A stretch of DNA of 64,000 nt. Origin: JARROD01 sp037384225. GTDB taxonomy: Bacteria > Pseudomonadota > Gammaproteobacteria > Pseudomonadales > Cellvibrionaceae. Below, piece after piece: positions 42,189-50,512 of the stretch; within the stretch, counting starts at the first letter, position 1; each line of letters begins with the position of its first letter. The notes under the pieces are model-generated. The model saw nothing but the letters and a program-made list of their open reading frames with translations. It did not search any database and was not told where the DNA came from. Both the position numbers and the translations under genes were made by a program. The stretch covers positions 40,821-104,820 of the forward strand of contig JARROD010000001.1 in assembly GCA_037384225.1 (NCBI GenBank). Reading direction: 5' to 3'.

Positions 42189-43420
42189 TGACTAAGCGGG
42201 TGGTAGTAACCGGCAGCGGTGTAATCACATCACTGGGGGATAACTGGGCTGTGTTCAGCGACGCACTGAAAGATAAGGTTAGCGGTATTCGCCGCCTGCC
42301 GGAGTGGGACTGTTACCCGGACCTCAATACTCGCCTGGCCGGACCGGTGCGGGAGTTTCAGTCTCCCTCCCATTATCCGCGCAAAAAGACCCGCTCCATG
42401 GGCAGAGTTTCTCTGATGGCAACCCGCGCCAGCGAAATGGCCCTGACCAATAGCCAATTACTCGATCATCCTGTGCTCGCCAGTGGCAACGCCGGTGTCG
42501 CCTTTGGCTCATCCACAGGCAGCACCGATGCCATCCGGGACTTTGGCAATATGCTGGTCAACCATGATATGAGCAATATCACGGCGACCACATATATTCG
42601 TATGATGTCGCATACTTCTCCGGTCAACGTGGGGATTTTCTTTGGTCTCAAGGGACGTATTATCACCACCTCAAGCGCTTGTACTTCAGGCAGCCAGGCA
42701 ATAGGATCCGCTTACGAGGCAATCAAATACGGTAAACAGACGCTCATGTTAGCCGGGGGCGCCGAGGAGTTGTGTCCAACCGAGGCAGCGGTTTTCGATA
42801 CCCTTTACGCCACCAGTATCGCCAACGATACACCCTCGCGAACGCCGCGCCCTTTTGACCGTAACCGGGACGGGTTAGTTATCGGCGAGGGTGCCGGGAC
42901 ACTGGTTCTTGAAGAGCTGGCACACGCACGGGACCGCGGGGCGAAGATTTATGCCGAAGTCGTGGGCTATGGGACTAATTCCGACGGCGGCCATGTGACT
43001 CAGCCCAATGCGGCGACAATGGGCATTGCGATGGACCTGGCATTGAAAGACGCCGGAGTCAGCGCGGAGGAGATTGGCTATATTAACGCTCACGGCACCG
43101 CCACTGACCGCGGGGATATAGCCGAGTCGCGGGCCACAGAAAAGCTCTTTGGCGGCAAAACGCCAATCAGTTCTCTAAAAGGAAACCTGGGGCATACGCT
43201 CGGAGCCTGTGGCGCTATCGAAGCCTGGGCGTGCGTTGAAATGATGAATGACGGTTGGTTTGCGCCAACGTTGAACCTGGAAAACCCTGACCCGGAGTGT
43301 GGTGAACTGGACTATATTATAGGCACAGGTCGCACTTTGGATTGCGAATATATTATGAGCAATAATTTCGCCTTCGGCGGCATCAATACATCCCTGATAC
43401 TCAAACGCTGGCACGCTTAA
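42188..43420 (+). CDS. Beta-ketoacyl-ACP synthase (FabF-like, aryl-polyene ApeR type)
   Basis: A 410-residue condensing enzyme with complete triad Cys165 (SSACTSGSQ), His302 (NAHGTAT) and His336 (NLGHTLGA). It is the second active ketosynthase of the cluster and lacks an adjacent chain-length factor, so it probably acts as a homodimer, possibly in initiation. It is the last gene of the plus-strand operon and is 19 bases from the convergent gene of unknown function. Confidence 0.9.
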   Translation: MTKRVVVTGSGVITSLGDNWAVFSDALKDKVSGIRRLPEWDCYPDLNTRLAGPVREFQSPSHYPRKKTRSMGRVSLMATRASEMALTNSQLLDHPVLASGNAGVAFGSSTGSTDAIRDFGNMLVNHDMSNITATTYIRMMSHTSPVNVGIFFGLKGRIITTSSACTSGSQAIGSAYEAIKYGKQTLMLAGGAEELCPTEAAVFDTLYATSIANDTPSRTPRPFDRNRDGLVIGEGAGTLVLEELAHARDRGAKIYAEVVGYGTNSDGGHVTQPNAATMGIAMDLALKDAGVSAEEIGYINAHGTATDRGDIAESRATEKLFGGKTPISSLKGNLGHTLGACGAIEAWACVEMMNDGWFAPTLNLENPDPECGELDYIIGTGRTLDCEYIMSNNFAFGGINTSLILKRWHA

Positions 43421-43439
43421 AGCGCTAATGTTTTAAACA

Positions 43440-44027
43440 CTAATTTTGGAATACCGTCAATACCTTTTTATAAGAGCTGGCGACACTGTCTTTCAGTGAA
43501 AACTTAGTGTTTTTATTATAGCAATTTAACTCGGGAACCATGTTGAGTATAAACCCCAGCACTTTCTCCTCAGTGCGCTCTTCCATGGACGCCAGTTCAT
43601 CCATAAGGTGGATACTGACTGCTTTATACCCTTCCAGCACCAGTTCAAGGGTGGAGTAGTCACCGGCGAGACGCAATTTTTCCAGTGACAGTGTAACGAA
43701 AGGGGCATGGCTGTGGGCGCTGAGCATGGCTTTCTGACCGTCTTTTATTTTTGGATATATCGCTTTAAAGGCGGCTGTAAACTCGCTTTCTGAATAGGGT
43801 TTGTCACCCTGCTGGCGCGCTTTTTCCAATATTTTTTTGTCTACGATTTTTTTAAGGTTTTCGACGATGCTATCCAGGTCGTTACCGGCATAATCGGCTA
43901 TTTTCTCATTGTTTTTCCAGATTCGACCCCGGTATTCATCTTTCCAAAATCGGGCGATAAGATCATAGTTGCGGTATTCTATTTTCAGGATGCGCGAATC
44001 AGGCTGAAATTTTGTTTCGTCACCCAT
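43440..44027 (-). CDS. Conserved-looking protein of unknown function
   Basis: A 195-residue soluble protein that I do not recognise. It starts with a basic beta-rich segment (ILKIEYRNYDLIARFWKDEYRGRIW), then a helical part rich in Lys and Glu (DLDSIVENLKKIVDKKILEKA), and ends in SLKDSVASSYKKVLTVFQN. There is no signal peptide or membrane segment. The ATG at 44027 is preferred over 44048 because aggag lies six bases upstream. It is convergent with the pigment operon; its own upstream region is 558 bases long and holds a solo family-3 repeat end. Confidence 0.6.
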   Translation of the reverse strand: MGDETKFQPDSRILKIEYRNYDLIARFWKDEYRGRIWKNNEKIADYAGNDLDSIVENLKKIVDKKILEKARQQGDKPYSESEFTAAFKAIYPKIKDGQKAMLSAHSHAPFVTLSLEKLRLAGDYSTLELVLEGYKAVSIHLMDELASMEERTEEKVLGFILNMVPELNCYNKNTKFSLKDSVASSYKKVLTVFQN

Positions 44028-44585
44028 GAGTTTCTCCTCGATTTGCATACCTTAATTCTGTACCTACCCCTACTGGGCTTAACTTTACTGTACAGCTTGT
44101 GGAGTCGTTTCTCGCTGCGATATATTTTGAAAATTCCACTAAACCCTATGTTGCATAAATTTTCGAGCTCAGAACCTTTTAGAGCGAAAAGTACCCGCAA
44201 GCACCAATTTACAATGGAAAGTTTACTGTAGTGACTCCAGATGCCAGATTTTTCAAGTGTTTCAGATCCAGAATGCCGTATAGGAGTTCACTTCCAATGA
44301 CCATAGACTGAAAACGACTATCTATATCATATCTTTAGAAGCATAGGATTTTATAATCAGCGCTTTTTAACGACTTATGTGAACTGTGTACAGTGAAAAA
44401 TAATAATCCTGTCAATAAAGTAATTTTGTAACCGGAAGCCATTCCGCGCATGTCCCTTATTTGGCCAGAAAGGCCACTATTTTCAATAAATAAATTTGAT
44501 TGTTATGATAATTTTTATTTGATTTACAAACCGAAATTCTAATTACATAGTTTTGCTACGTTCTGGTTTCAAGGGTTAATTAAAA
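44028..44585. other. Intergenic region with a solo family-3 repeat end
   Basis: 558 bases between two divergent genes. It contains a 25-base segment (44150-44174) matching one arm of the element at 44890, and otherwise AT-rich sequence with no convincing gene. A 62-codon frame at 44043-44231 runs across the repeat and is not believed. Confidence 0.6.
44150..44174. repeat. Solo family-3 terminus
   Basis: Starts gttgcataaattttcgag and ends ctcagaa; nearly identical to the left and right arms of the palindromic element at 44890-45064. No partner arm is nearby. Confidence 0.75.
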
Positions 44586-44813
44586 ATGAAGCTGGATTTA
44601 TCTGAAGACGACATTGTGGCAGAAAACGATCTCCTCACAGGAGACGGTGATAGCGGGGATAGCGAGCACGATGAAATCGACGTCGTACTGTCAAAGCGCG
44701 ATCGCGATCGCGATTACACTGAAATGCGACGGCGCATCGAGCAAAAGCTTGAACGGCGCAGACTGATAGAAGAGTTGGGTATTTTCGACAACGATTGGTC
44801 TATTGAAGATTAG
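44586..44813 (+). CDS. PA3496 family protein (putative envelope integrity protein)
   Basis: A 75-residue highly charged protein: an acidic N-terminal half (MKLDLSEDDIVAENDLLTGD) and a basic helical C-terminal half (TEMRRRIEQKLERRRLIEEL) ending in an acidic tail. This layout matches the PA3496 family of small gammaproteobacterial proteins named for a putative role in envelope integrity. It has no signal peptide. Function is not established to my knowledge. Confidence 0.7.
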   Translation: MKLDLSEDDIVAENDLLTGDGDSGDSEHDEIDVVLSKRDRDRDYTEMRRRIEQKLERRRLIEELGIFDNDWSIED

Positions 44814-44889
44814 GGTTGCACATTGAATAGCTTCCGTCCATTTATCCATGATATGGATGAAGTTATTTCATGTGCACCCTTTACCTCAT

Positions 44890-45064
44890 CGTTGCATAAA
44901 TTTTCGGCCCAGAACCGCTTTGCTGCTTCTATAGCAGCATTTTCAGCGTCGTGCTCGCTTTTTCTGGACATCACGTAGAATGACTACGCTCAATCCATAA
45001 AAAACTCCGCGCGACGCTGAAAATACGGCTCTAAAAGCTTCTGAACTCGAAAATTTATGCAACG
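44890..45064. mobile_element. Family-3 MITE-like palindromic element (175 bp)
   Basis: Outer arms cgttgcataaattttcg (44890-44906) and its complement (45048-45064), continuing with mismatches to the Ttctgaa/ttcagaa-like inner part. A second exact inverted pair, attttcagcgtcg at 44939-44951 and cgacgctgaaaat at 45012-45024, lies inside. The central bases include cgtagaatgactacg, a small hairpin. It is non-coding and lies just after the PA3496-family gene. Confidence 0.75.
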
Positions 45065-45087
45065 TTGGGGTTTACCCATATCGCTGG

Positions 45088-45939
45088 TTAATCTATTTTA
45101 TTCGAAAGCATAAGATGCTGAACAATACTATCGATAAGTTCCTTTCGCTCTGAACTGGTTCTATAGACAAGATAAACTTCTCTGGAAAAGCTCGGAGCCC
45201 CCTCAACCACATAGATTTTTTTATCCTGGGACTCCTTGATAATCTGCTCCGGTAAATAGGCTGAACCCGAGTGATTTATTATGAAAACTTCAGCGACACT
45301 GGCCATATTGGTATGCAAAACGGCAGGCGGTGTGTCGCCAAAGCGTTTGGCATGAAAGATTGCAAATGCCGTTCCCCAGTCGACATAGACGTAATTGTCC
45401 AGCAGCGCGTTTTTCGGGGTGGCATCGCGTTTGGAACTCGCCAACACTAATCTCAGTTTGCCAATGGAGACCGAAGTCAACTCCGGCAAGTTTGGCGGCT
45501 GGTAAAGAAAAGCCAGGTCCAGCGCGCGCTCCGTAATAAGGCGCAACAGCTCGTCGTGGGTATGAGCTTCTGCCCGCATGGCCAGTTCGGGGAATTTGCG
45601 GTGCAATATCTGCAGCTTATCCTGGAGCGCATATTGCCAGAGTCCGGCAGTTGATCCGAAATTAAGTTGATGCTTGTGTTCCAGCTTAAGTGCCACGTCC
45701 TGGCGCGCTCTCGACCAGGCGACAAGCATGGTTTCGGCATGGGGGATCAGCCGCTCCCCTTCGGCCGTAAGCTGGATATTGTTGCGGCTGCGAATAAACA
45801 GTTTTACCCCTAAAAAATCCTCCAATTGTCTGACTCTGGCACTGACGGCTGCTTGAGAGAGGTAGAGGTTTTCTGCGGCTTTACCAAAATGACGGGTATT
45901 TTTAACTTCGAGAAACGTCTTGAGTAATTCAATATCCAT
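45088..45939 (-). CDS. hdfR: LysR-family transcriptional regulator HdfR
   Basis: A 283-residue LysR-type regulator with an N-terminal winged helix (MDIELLKTFLEVKNTRHFGK, AAVSARVRQLEDFLGVKLF, RNNIQLTAEGERL) and a periplasmic-binding-like effector domain. The N-terminus is very close to E. coli HdfR, a repressor of the flagellar master operon flhDC. Whether it controls motility here is not known, because no flagellar genes are in the window. It lies downstream of the receiver-phosphatase regulator gene on the same strand, with a weak terminator between. Confidence 0.85.
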   Translation of the reverse strand: MDIELLKTFLEVKNTRHFGKAAENLYLSQAAVSARVRQLEDFLGVKLFIRSRNNIQLTAEGERLIPHAETMLVAWSRARQDVALKLEHKHQLNFGSTAGLWQYALQDKLQILHRKFPELAMRAEAHTHDELLRLITERALDLAFLYQPPNLPELTSVSIGKLRLVLASSKRDATPKNALLDNYVYVDWGTAFAIFHAKRFGDTPPAVLHTNMASVAEVFIINHSGSAYLPEQIIKESQDKKIYVVEGAPSFSREVYLVYRTSSERKELIDSIVQHLMLSNKID

Positions 45940-45956
45940 TGGCCAGAGTGCTCAGA

Positions 45957-45978
45957 TTAAAACGCTTTTTCAAGCGGC
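45957..45978 (-). terminator. Short GNRA-loop hairpin after the receiver-phosphatase gene
   Basis: On the minus strand cgctt and aagcg pair around gaaa and are followed by ttttaat. The stem is short, so termination would be weak. Confidence 0.4.
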
Positions 45979-45992
45979 GATTATACCTGTGC

Positions 45993-47738
45993 TTACCGCT
46001 GATCTTCCATGTTGTCTGAGTGTGGATTTTCGAGCACCGGGCCAGATTCCAGGACATAGGTCACAGACACCGTTCGCCCGCCGTGGGCATATTCCACGGT
46101 CTCGCACAGTGATCTGACCAGGGCTATTCCCCGACCGTAATAGAGATGATTTGCATCTCTGTTTTCTTTCATAACATTCTCAATATCGAAGCCGGTGCCA
46201 CTATCGGTAAGCTTCAGCTTCAACCGATTCACGTCCCCCGGCTCGATATCAATTGATATTTGAATTTCCCCTTCGTGGAGTCTGGACAAGCGCCGCTCAC
46301 GTTCCTGATAGTACTCAGTGAAACCATCCGGTGAACTTTTGCAGTTCGACTCCAACTTTAACAGACCGTGCTCGAGGCTGTTGCCATAGAGTTCACTTAC
46401 CAGTGTAAAAATCAAATCTTTGTGCGTCGCTGTGCCCTCTATGCCGCCAATAAGATTGACTATCTGTTCTATAACGTTGTTTTTGCGCAGTTGCTGGGGA
46501 GAAAGGTTTAGCCTGACTTGCCAGGGTAACACAGCGTCCAGGTCCGGAATCCGGGTTTGACGCTCAGGTCGGCGTATACACTCGCCATTGTAGCGATTAA
46601 TGATTGGCTGGCAGGAAATTTCCAACAGTGATATATCGTCGGTCTGCTCCGCTTCGCCCTGAAAAAAATGAACTTCCTGCATAATTTTTTCAATATGATT
46701 AGCGGCTTTGCTTTCCAGCAGACTGTGCAATCTCTCCTCGCCGAACATTTCACCGCAAGGGCTGTTTACCTCAACAACACCGTCGGTAAAAGCAAAGAGT
46801 TTTTGCCCGGGTTGCGGGCAGATCACTTCCACGGTACTTTTAAAATCTTCCTCCCCCAATATGCCCAGAGGTACGTGTTTTGAATGGATACGACGCTCTA
46901 TTTTTCCCACCCGACGGGTTAAGACCATGTCATTCATCCCCCCCATCCACACCATCAGTCGGTCGCCGAACCTGTTCAACTCCAAAATGGTTGCGCAAAA
47001 AAACATGTTCTGCGGCAACAGACTGATAAGCGATTTGTTTATCGCCGCGGCAATTTCGCCCACGCTTTTTTGTTTAGTCGTCATCGAATAAAAAATATCG
47101 GACACGGGTAAACAGCCGATCGCTGCGGACAAACCGTGACCGGTAAAATCCCCCAGCAACACATAAACACCACCTGAGGGACTCGGCGATATCAGCAAAA
47201 TATCGCCGTTGAACATCGACATTGGGGAGACGTAATATTTTACATTCTCACAGCCGTATTCATTGCGTTTAAAACTGTTTTTAAAAATGCACTCTACGAT
47301 TTTATGCTCTTGCTCGACCCTGCGTTTGTGGTACAAAAGGGATTTGTTGGTGTCTTGCACGCGGGTAAACAAATCCAACGTTCTCTGGTGCGCCCGCAAT
47401 TTGGATACCAGTATCAGTTCACTGATGGGTTTGCTGATAAAGTCGTCGCCACCAACGGCAATACACTTGGCTAGCGTTTCCTCGTCATTATTACTGGTAA
47501 CAAAGATAATGGGAACAAATTTGCCACCGGCGGATTCCTTGATTTTTCGGCAAGCCTCGTAGCCATTCATTACCGGCATAGTAATATCCATAAATACAGC
47601 ATCGATTGAATGTCTATCGAAGAGCTTGCAAGCGCTAAGACCATTATCGGCTTCAATGGCAGTGTGGCCACAATTGGAGATATAAGCGCTCAACAACGCT
47701 CTATTAAACCTTTGATCATCAACCACTAGTACTTGCAT
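45993..47738 (-). CDS. Fused receiver, PP2C-type phosphatase and HATPase regulator (RsbU/HsbR-like)
   Basis: A 581-residue protein with three parts. Residues 1-120 are a receiver domain (acidic pair Asp7-Asp8, phospho-acceptor Asp51 in FMDITMP, Lys in FISKP). Residues about 155-375 are a SpoIIE/PP2C serine phosphatase (LLGDFTGHGLSAA, FTDGVVEV, DDISLLE). Residues about 420-565 are a GHKL/anti-sigma-like ATPase (LVSELYGNSLEHGL, GTGFDIENV, YGRGIALVRSLC). It probably controls a partner-switching pathway, as HsbR does in Pseudomonas. The anti-sigma-factor antagonist partner is not encoded nearby. Confidence 0.85.
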   Translation of the reverse strand: MQVLVVDDQRFNRALLSAYISNCGHTAIEADNGLSACKLFDRHSIDAVFMDITMPVMNGYEACRKIKESAGGKFVPIIFVTSNNDEETLAKCIAVGGDDFISKPISELILVSKLRAHQRTLDLFTRVQDTNKSLLYHKRRVEQEHKIVECIFKNSFKRNEYGCENVKYYVSPMSMFNGDILLISPSPSGGVYVLLGDFTGHGLSAAIGCLPVSDIFYSMTTKQKSVGEIAAAINKSLISLLPQNMFFCATILELNRFGDRLMVWMGGMNDMVLTRRVGKIERRIHSKHVPLGILGEEDFKSTVEVICPQPGQKLFAFTDGVVEVNSPCGEMFGEERLHSLLESKAANHIEKIMQEVHFFQGEAEQTDDISLLEISCQPIINRYNGECIRRPERQTRIPDLDAVLPWQVRLNLSPQQLRKNNVIEQIVNLIGGIEGTATHKDLIFTLVSELYGNSLEHGLLKLESNCKSSPDGFTEYYQERERRLSRLHEGEIQISIDIEPGDVNRLKLKLTDSGTGFDIENVMKENRDANHLYYGRGIALVRSLCETVEYAHGGRTVSVTYVLESGPVLENPHSDNMEDQR

Positions 47739-48039
47739 AGCCGCCCCTCGGAATAGAGAACAATCCGCAATCGCGGCAATAAATTCCCACTTGAATTACG
47801 AAAGTAATTTTTACTGATTATTGGATAGATTCACTGTAAGGTTGGCGCACTTTGAAGTCTTGAAATCCAAACATTTTGAGCATAGTAATCACAAAATTGG
47901 TTAAAAGTTTGTATTTTTCTGTAACTCCATGCACAAAATAATACTATTAATTACCCCCACAAAAAATGCATCTTTATGTAAAATTTAACAACCTTAATAC
48001 TGCCACCAAATAAAATTAAGCCCTTTAAAGTTCGGCCTC

Positions 48040-48192
48040 GTTCATCGTTTCGCCCAGTGTTAGGCCAGAGGAGATGCAGTCCCTCCAGAGACCGTTTGCA
48101 GCCTCCAGGGAAGGGTTTACGGCGTGTCTCTGGAGGGACTTCGCCTCCCCGGACCGGCTCGGTTAGCACCTTAGGTGGGCGAAACGATGAAC
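48040..48192. mobile_element. Family-4 MITE-like palindromic element (153 bp)
   Basis: Perfect 17-base ends gttcatcgtttcgccca (48040-48056) and its complement (48176-48192). A perfect inner 14-base pair is present: gtccctccagagac at 48079-48092 and its complement at 48126-48139. The centre (cagcctccagggaagggttt) also pairs with neighbouring bases. Non-coding; no flanking duplication is obvious. Confidence 0.75.
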
Positions 48193-48251
48193 AAAGCCAA
48201 AATTCCAATAAGATAACCCAAAGTATTTTCAATAATTTACAAGCAATAACC

Positions 48252-48352
48252 GTAACTTCTCAATAACCCGGGGTCTTTGTGCCTTCGATCCGGCGACCAT
48301 CCGGAGGTAGTTGGCCTGACATTGTGCCAACCCCGGGTTATTGAGAAGTTAC
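48252..48352. mobile_element. Family-1 MITE-like palindromic element, short copy (101 bp)
   Basis: Perfect 22-base inverted ends (48252-48273 and 48331-48352; outer bases gtaacttctcaataac). The left 65 bases match the reverse complement of the right end of the long copy at 19609-19870, including tgtgccttcgatccggcg and ccggaggtagttggc, so it looks like an internally deleted form. Flanks are caataacc and caataact, a 7-of-8 match consistent with target duplication. Confidence 0.82.
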
Positions 48353-48542
48353 CAATAACTGGGAGAATAGTGAGGCGGCGGAGCCGCTATAGCCAAAACT
48401 TACTTTTCTTAATTGCTACGGCAGCCCTAAGCCTAATAGTGTTGCGCCGATAAGGACATGACTAGGGGTGGGGCACGAAAGAGAGATCGGCTCACCAAGC
48501 CAGATATCCAGGCTTGAAGAGCAATTCATTTACACCCCAATA

Positions 48543-48568
48543 GGTAACTGTGCTCAATAACCCGGGGT
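48543..48568. repeat. Solo family-1 end
   Basis: ggtaactgtgctcaataacc followed by cggggt resembles the family-1 terminus with a two-base insertion. It lies 36 bases downstream of the glmS stop. Confidence 0.65.
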
Positions 48569-48603
48569 AGGGACAGTGTCAGGACCGTGGTACGATGGAA
48601 ACT

Positions 48604-50433
48604 CTATTCCACCGTCACAGACTTCGCCAGGTTGCGCGGCTGATCGACGTCCGTCCCTTTCAAAATAGCTACATAGTAAGACAACAATTGCAGCGGCAGG
48701 GTATAGATCAAGGGCGCCAGACTTTCCGGAACATGGGGTAGGTTGATAACGGTTACGCCATTGACGCTGTCAAAACCGACATCGCCATCGGCAAACACAA
48801 ACAGTTGACCACCGCGGGCCTGAACCTCTTCCAGATTGGATTTGAGTTTTTCCAACAACTGGTTGTTGGGGGCCACAACCACCACGGGCATATCGCTGTC
48901 CACCAGTGCCAGGGGGCCATGTTTGAGTTCACCGGCAGGGTAGGATTCGGCGTGGATATAGGAGATTTCCTTGAGTTTTAAAGCTCCTTCCATGGCCACG
49001 GGAAACTGCACCCCACGACCTAGAAACAATGCATGATGTTTTTCGGCAAAAGCTTCGCTCACTTTTTCCACTCTCTCATCCAACTGCAACACCGACTCAC
49101 ACAGTTGCGGCAGACTGTGCAGCGCGGTTACCAGCTGTTTTTCTCTGTCGCTGTCGAGTTTGTGGCGGCGCCCCAGGACAATGGTGAGCAATTGCAGCGC
49201 GGTCAGCTGGGTGGTGAAGGCTTTGGTGGAGGCGACACCGATTTCCGGTCCGGCGTTAGTCATCAAGGCCAGATCGGATTCCCTTACCAGGGAGCTGTTG
49301 GGCACGTTGCAGATAGTGAGGCCAGCCAGGTAACCGGATTCTTTCGCCAGCCGCAACGCCGCCAGCGTATCGGCGGTTTCCCCTGATTGGGAAATGGTGA
49401 CAAACAACGTATTGGGTAAAACCACAAACTGGCGGTAGCGGTACTCGCTGGCCACTTCGACACTACAGGGGATGCCGGCCCAGTCCTCCAGCCAGTACTT
49501 GGCTACCAAACCGGCGTGATAACTGGTGCCGCAGGCAACAATTTGCACGGCCCGGGTTTGGTCGAAAATCGCCGTGGCCTCACTGCCAAAAGCCTGTTCC
49601 AGCACTGTGTTTTTGCCGATTCGCCCCTGCAGGGTATTGGCAATAACCTTGGGCTGCTCGAAGATTTCCTTTTGCATATAATGGCGGTAGTGACCTTTCT
49701 CTGCCGCTTCATCGTTGTCAGTCAACTGGGTGATAGCGCGACTGACAACGTTGCCGTCACTGTCGACCACTTTGATGCCTTTGGTGGAAATTTCGACCAA
49801 ATCACCTTCTTCCAGAAAAATAAAGCGGTCGGTTACCTGACGCAACGCCATTTGATCGGAGGCGATAAAATTTTCTTCGATACCAACACCCACGACCAGC
49901 GGACTGCCACTGCGGGCACCGATAATGCGGTCGGGTTGGGTGGCATCCACGACACCGAGGGCGTAAGCACCATCAAACTCCCGGGTCGCGGCGATAACCG
50001 CGTCAAACAAATCAGCGCCGCCGGCGACCAGCCCATTGATTAAGTGAACAATTACTTCGGTATCCGTTTCAGAAGCGAATTCCACACCTTTGGCGATGAG
50101 TTTTTCCCGAATCTCTTGATAATTTTCGATAATACCGTTGTGAACGACGGCGACAGTACCGGAAATATGGGGATGGGCATTGATCTGGGTGGGTTTACCA
50201 TGGGTGGCCCAGCGGGTGTGAGCGATACCAATATTGCCGCTGAGTGGTTGCGCGGCTATCACCTCTTCGAGATTGGAAACCTTACCGGCGGTTTTGCGCA
50301 CTTGTAACTGGTGATCTTTATCCGGCAGCGCCACACCCGCGGAGTCGTAACCGCGGTACTCCAAACGCTTCAGCCCTTCAATTAAAATTCCCAACACATT
50401 GCGCTGTGCCGCTGCGCCTACAATACCACACAT
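48604..50433 (-). CDS. glmS: Glutamine-fructose-6-phosphate aminotransferase GlmS
   Basis: A 609-residue enzyme making glucosamine-6-phosphate for peptidoglycan and lipopolysaccharide. The N-terminal glutaminase domain starts with catalytic Cys2 (MCGIVGA) and has LKRLEYRGYDSAGVAL and HTRWATHG. Two SIS domains follow (IVACGTSYHAGLVAKYWLE, VTISQSGETADTLAALR, GVASTKAFTTQL), ending in the conserved DQPRNLAKSVTVE. It is downstream of glmU with 79 bases between, probably in one unit. No glmS ribozyme or GlmZ-type site is recognised. Confidence 0.97.
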   Translation of the reverse strand: MCGIVGAAAQRNVLGILIEGLKRLEYRGYDSAGVALPDKDHQLQVRKTAGKVSNLEEVIAAQPLSGNIGIAHTRWATHGKPTQINAHPHISGTVAVVHNGIIENYQEIREKLIAKGVEFASETDTEVIVHLINGLVAGGADLFDAVIAATREFDGAYALGVVDATQPDRIIGARSGSPLVVGVGIEENFIASDQMALRQVTDRFIFLEEGDLVEISTKGIKVVDSDGNVVSRAITQLTDNDEAAEKGHYRHYMQKEIFEQPKVIANTLQGRIGKNTVLEQAFGSEATAIFDQTRAVQIVACGTSYHAGLVAKYWLEDWAGIPCSVEVASEYRYRQFVVLPNTLFVTISQSGETADTLAALRLAKESGYLAGLTICNVPNSSLVRESDLALMTNAGPEIGVASTKAFTTQLTALQLLTIVLGRRHKLDSDREKQLVTALHSLPQLCESVLQLDERVEKVSEAFAEKHHALFLGRGVQFPVAMEGALKLKEISYIHAESYPAGELKHGPLALVDSDMPVVVVAPNNQLLEKLKSNLEEVQARGGQLFVFADGDVGFDSVNGVTVINLPHVPESLAPLIYTLPLQLLSYYVAILKGTDVDQPRNLAKSVTVE

Positions 50434-50512
50434 ATTTTCAGCTCACCGTTTTCATGGGACCACGCTGCAGTAGCCGGTCCGCGATCCTTGGGTTGATATT
50501 AATGCCCGCAAT

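Larger units (their letters stand above)
47739..48603. other. 865-bp intergenic region with two palindromic elements
   Basis: The promoter-proximal 300 bases (47739-48039) are AT-rich and hold no recognisable gene or site. The family-4 element (48040-48192), the second full family-1 element (48252-48352) and a solo family-1 end (48543-48568) follow. No tRNA or other RNA gene is recognised. Confidence 0.75.

Noticed and set aside
44043..44231. A 62-codon open frame in the region upstream of the unknown protein
   Set aside because: It crosses a solo family-3 repeat, has no ribosome-binding site and shows no protein-like features beyond a hydrophobic stretch.
48604..50512. glmS ribozyme or GlmZ-type regulatory region
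   Set aside because: The 79 bases between glmU and glmS are too short and show no known conserved core.
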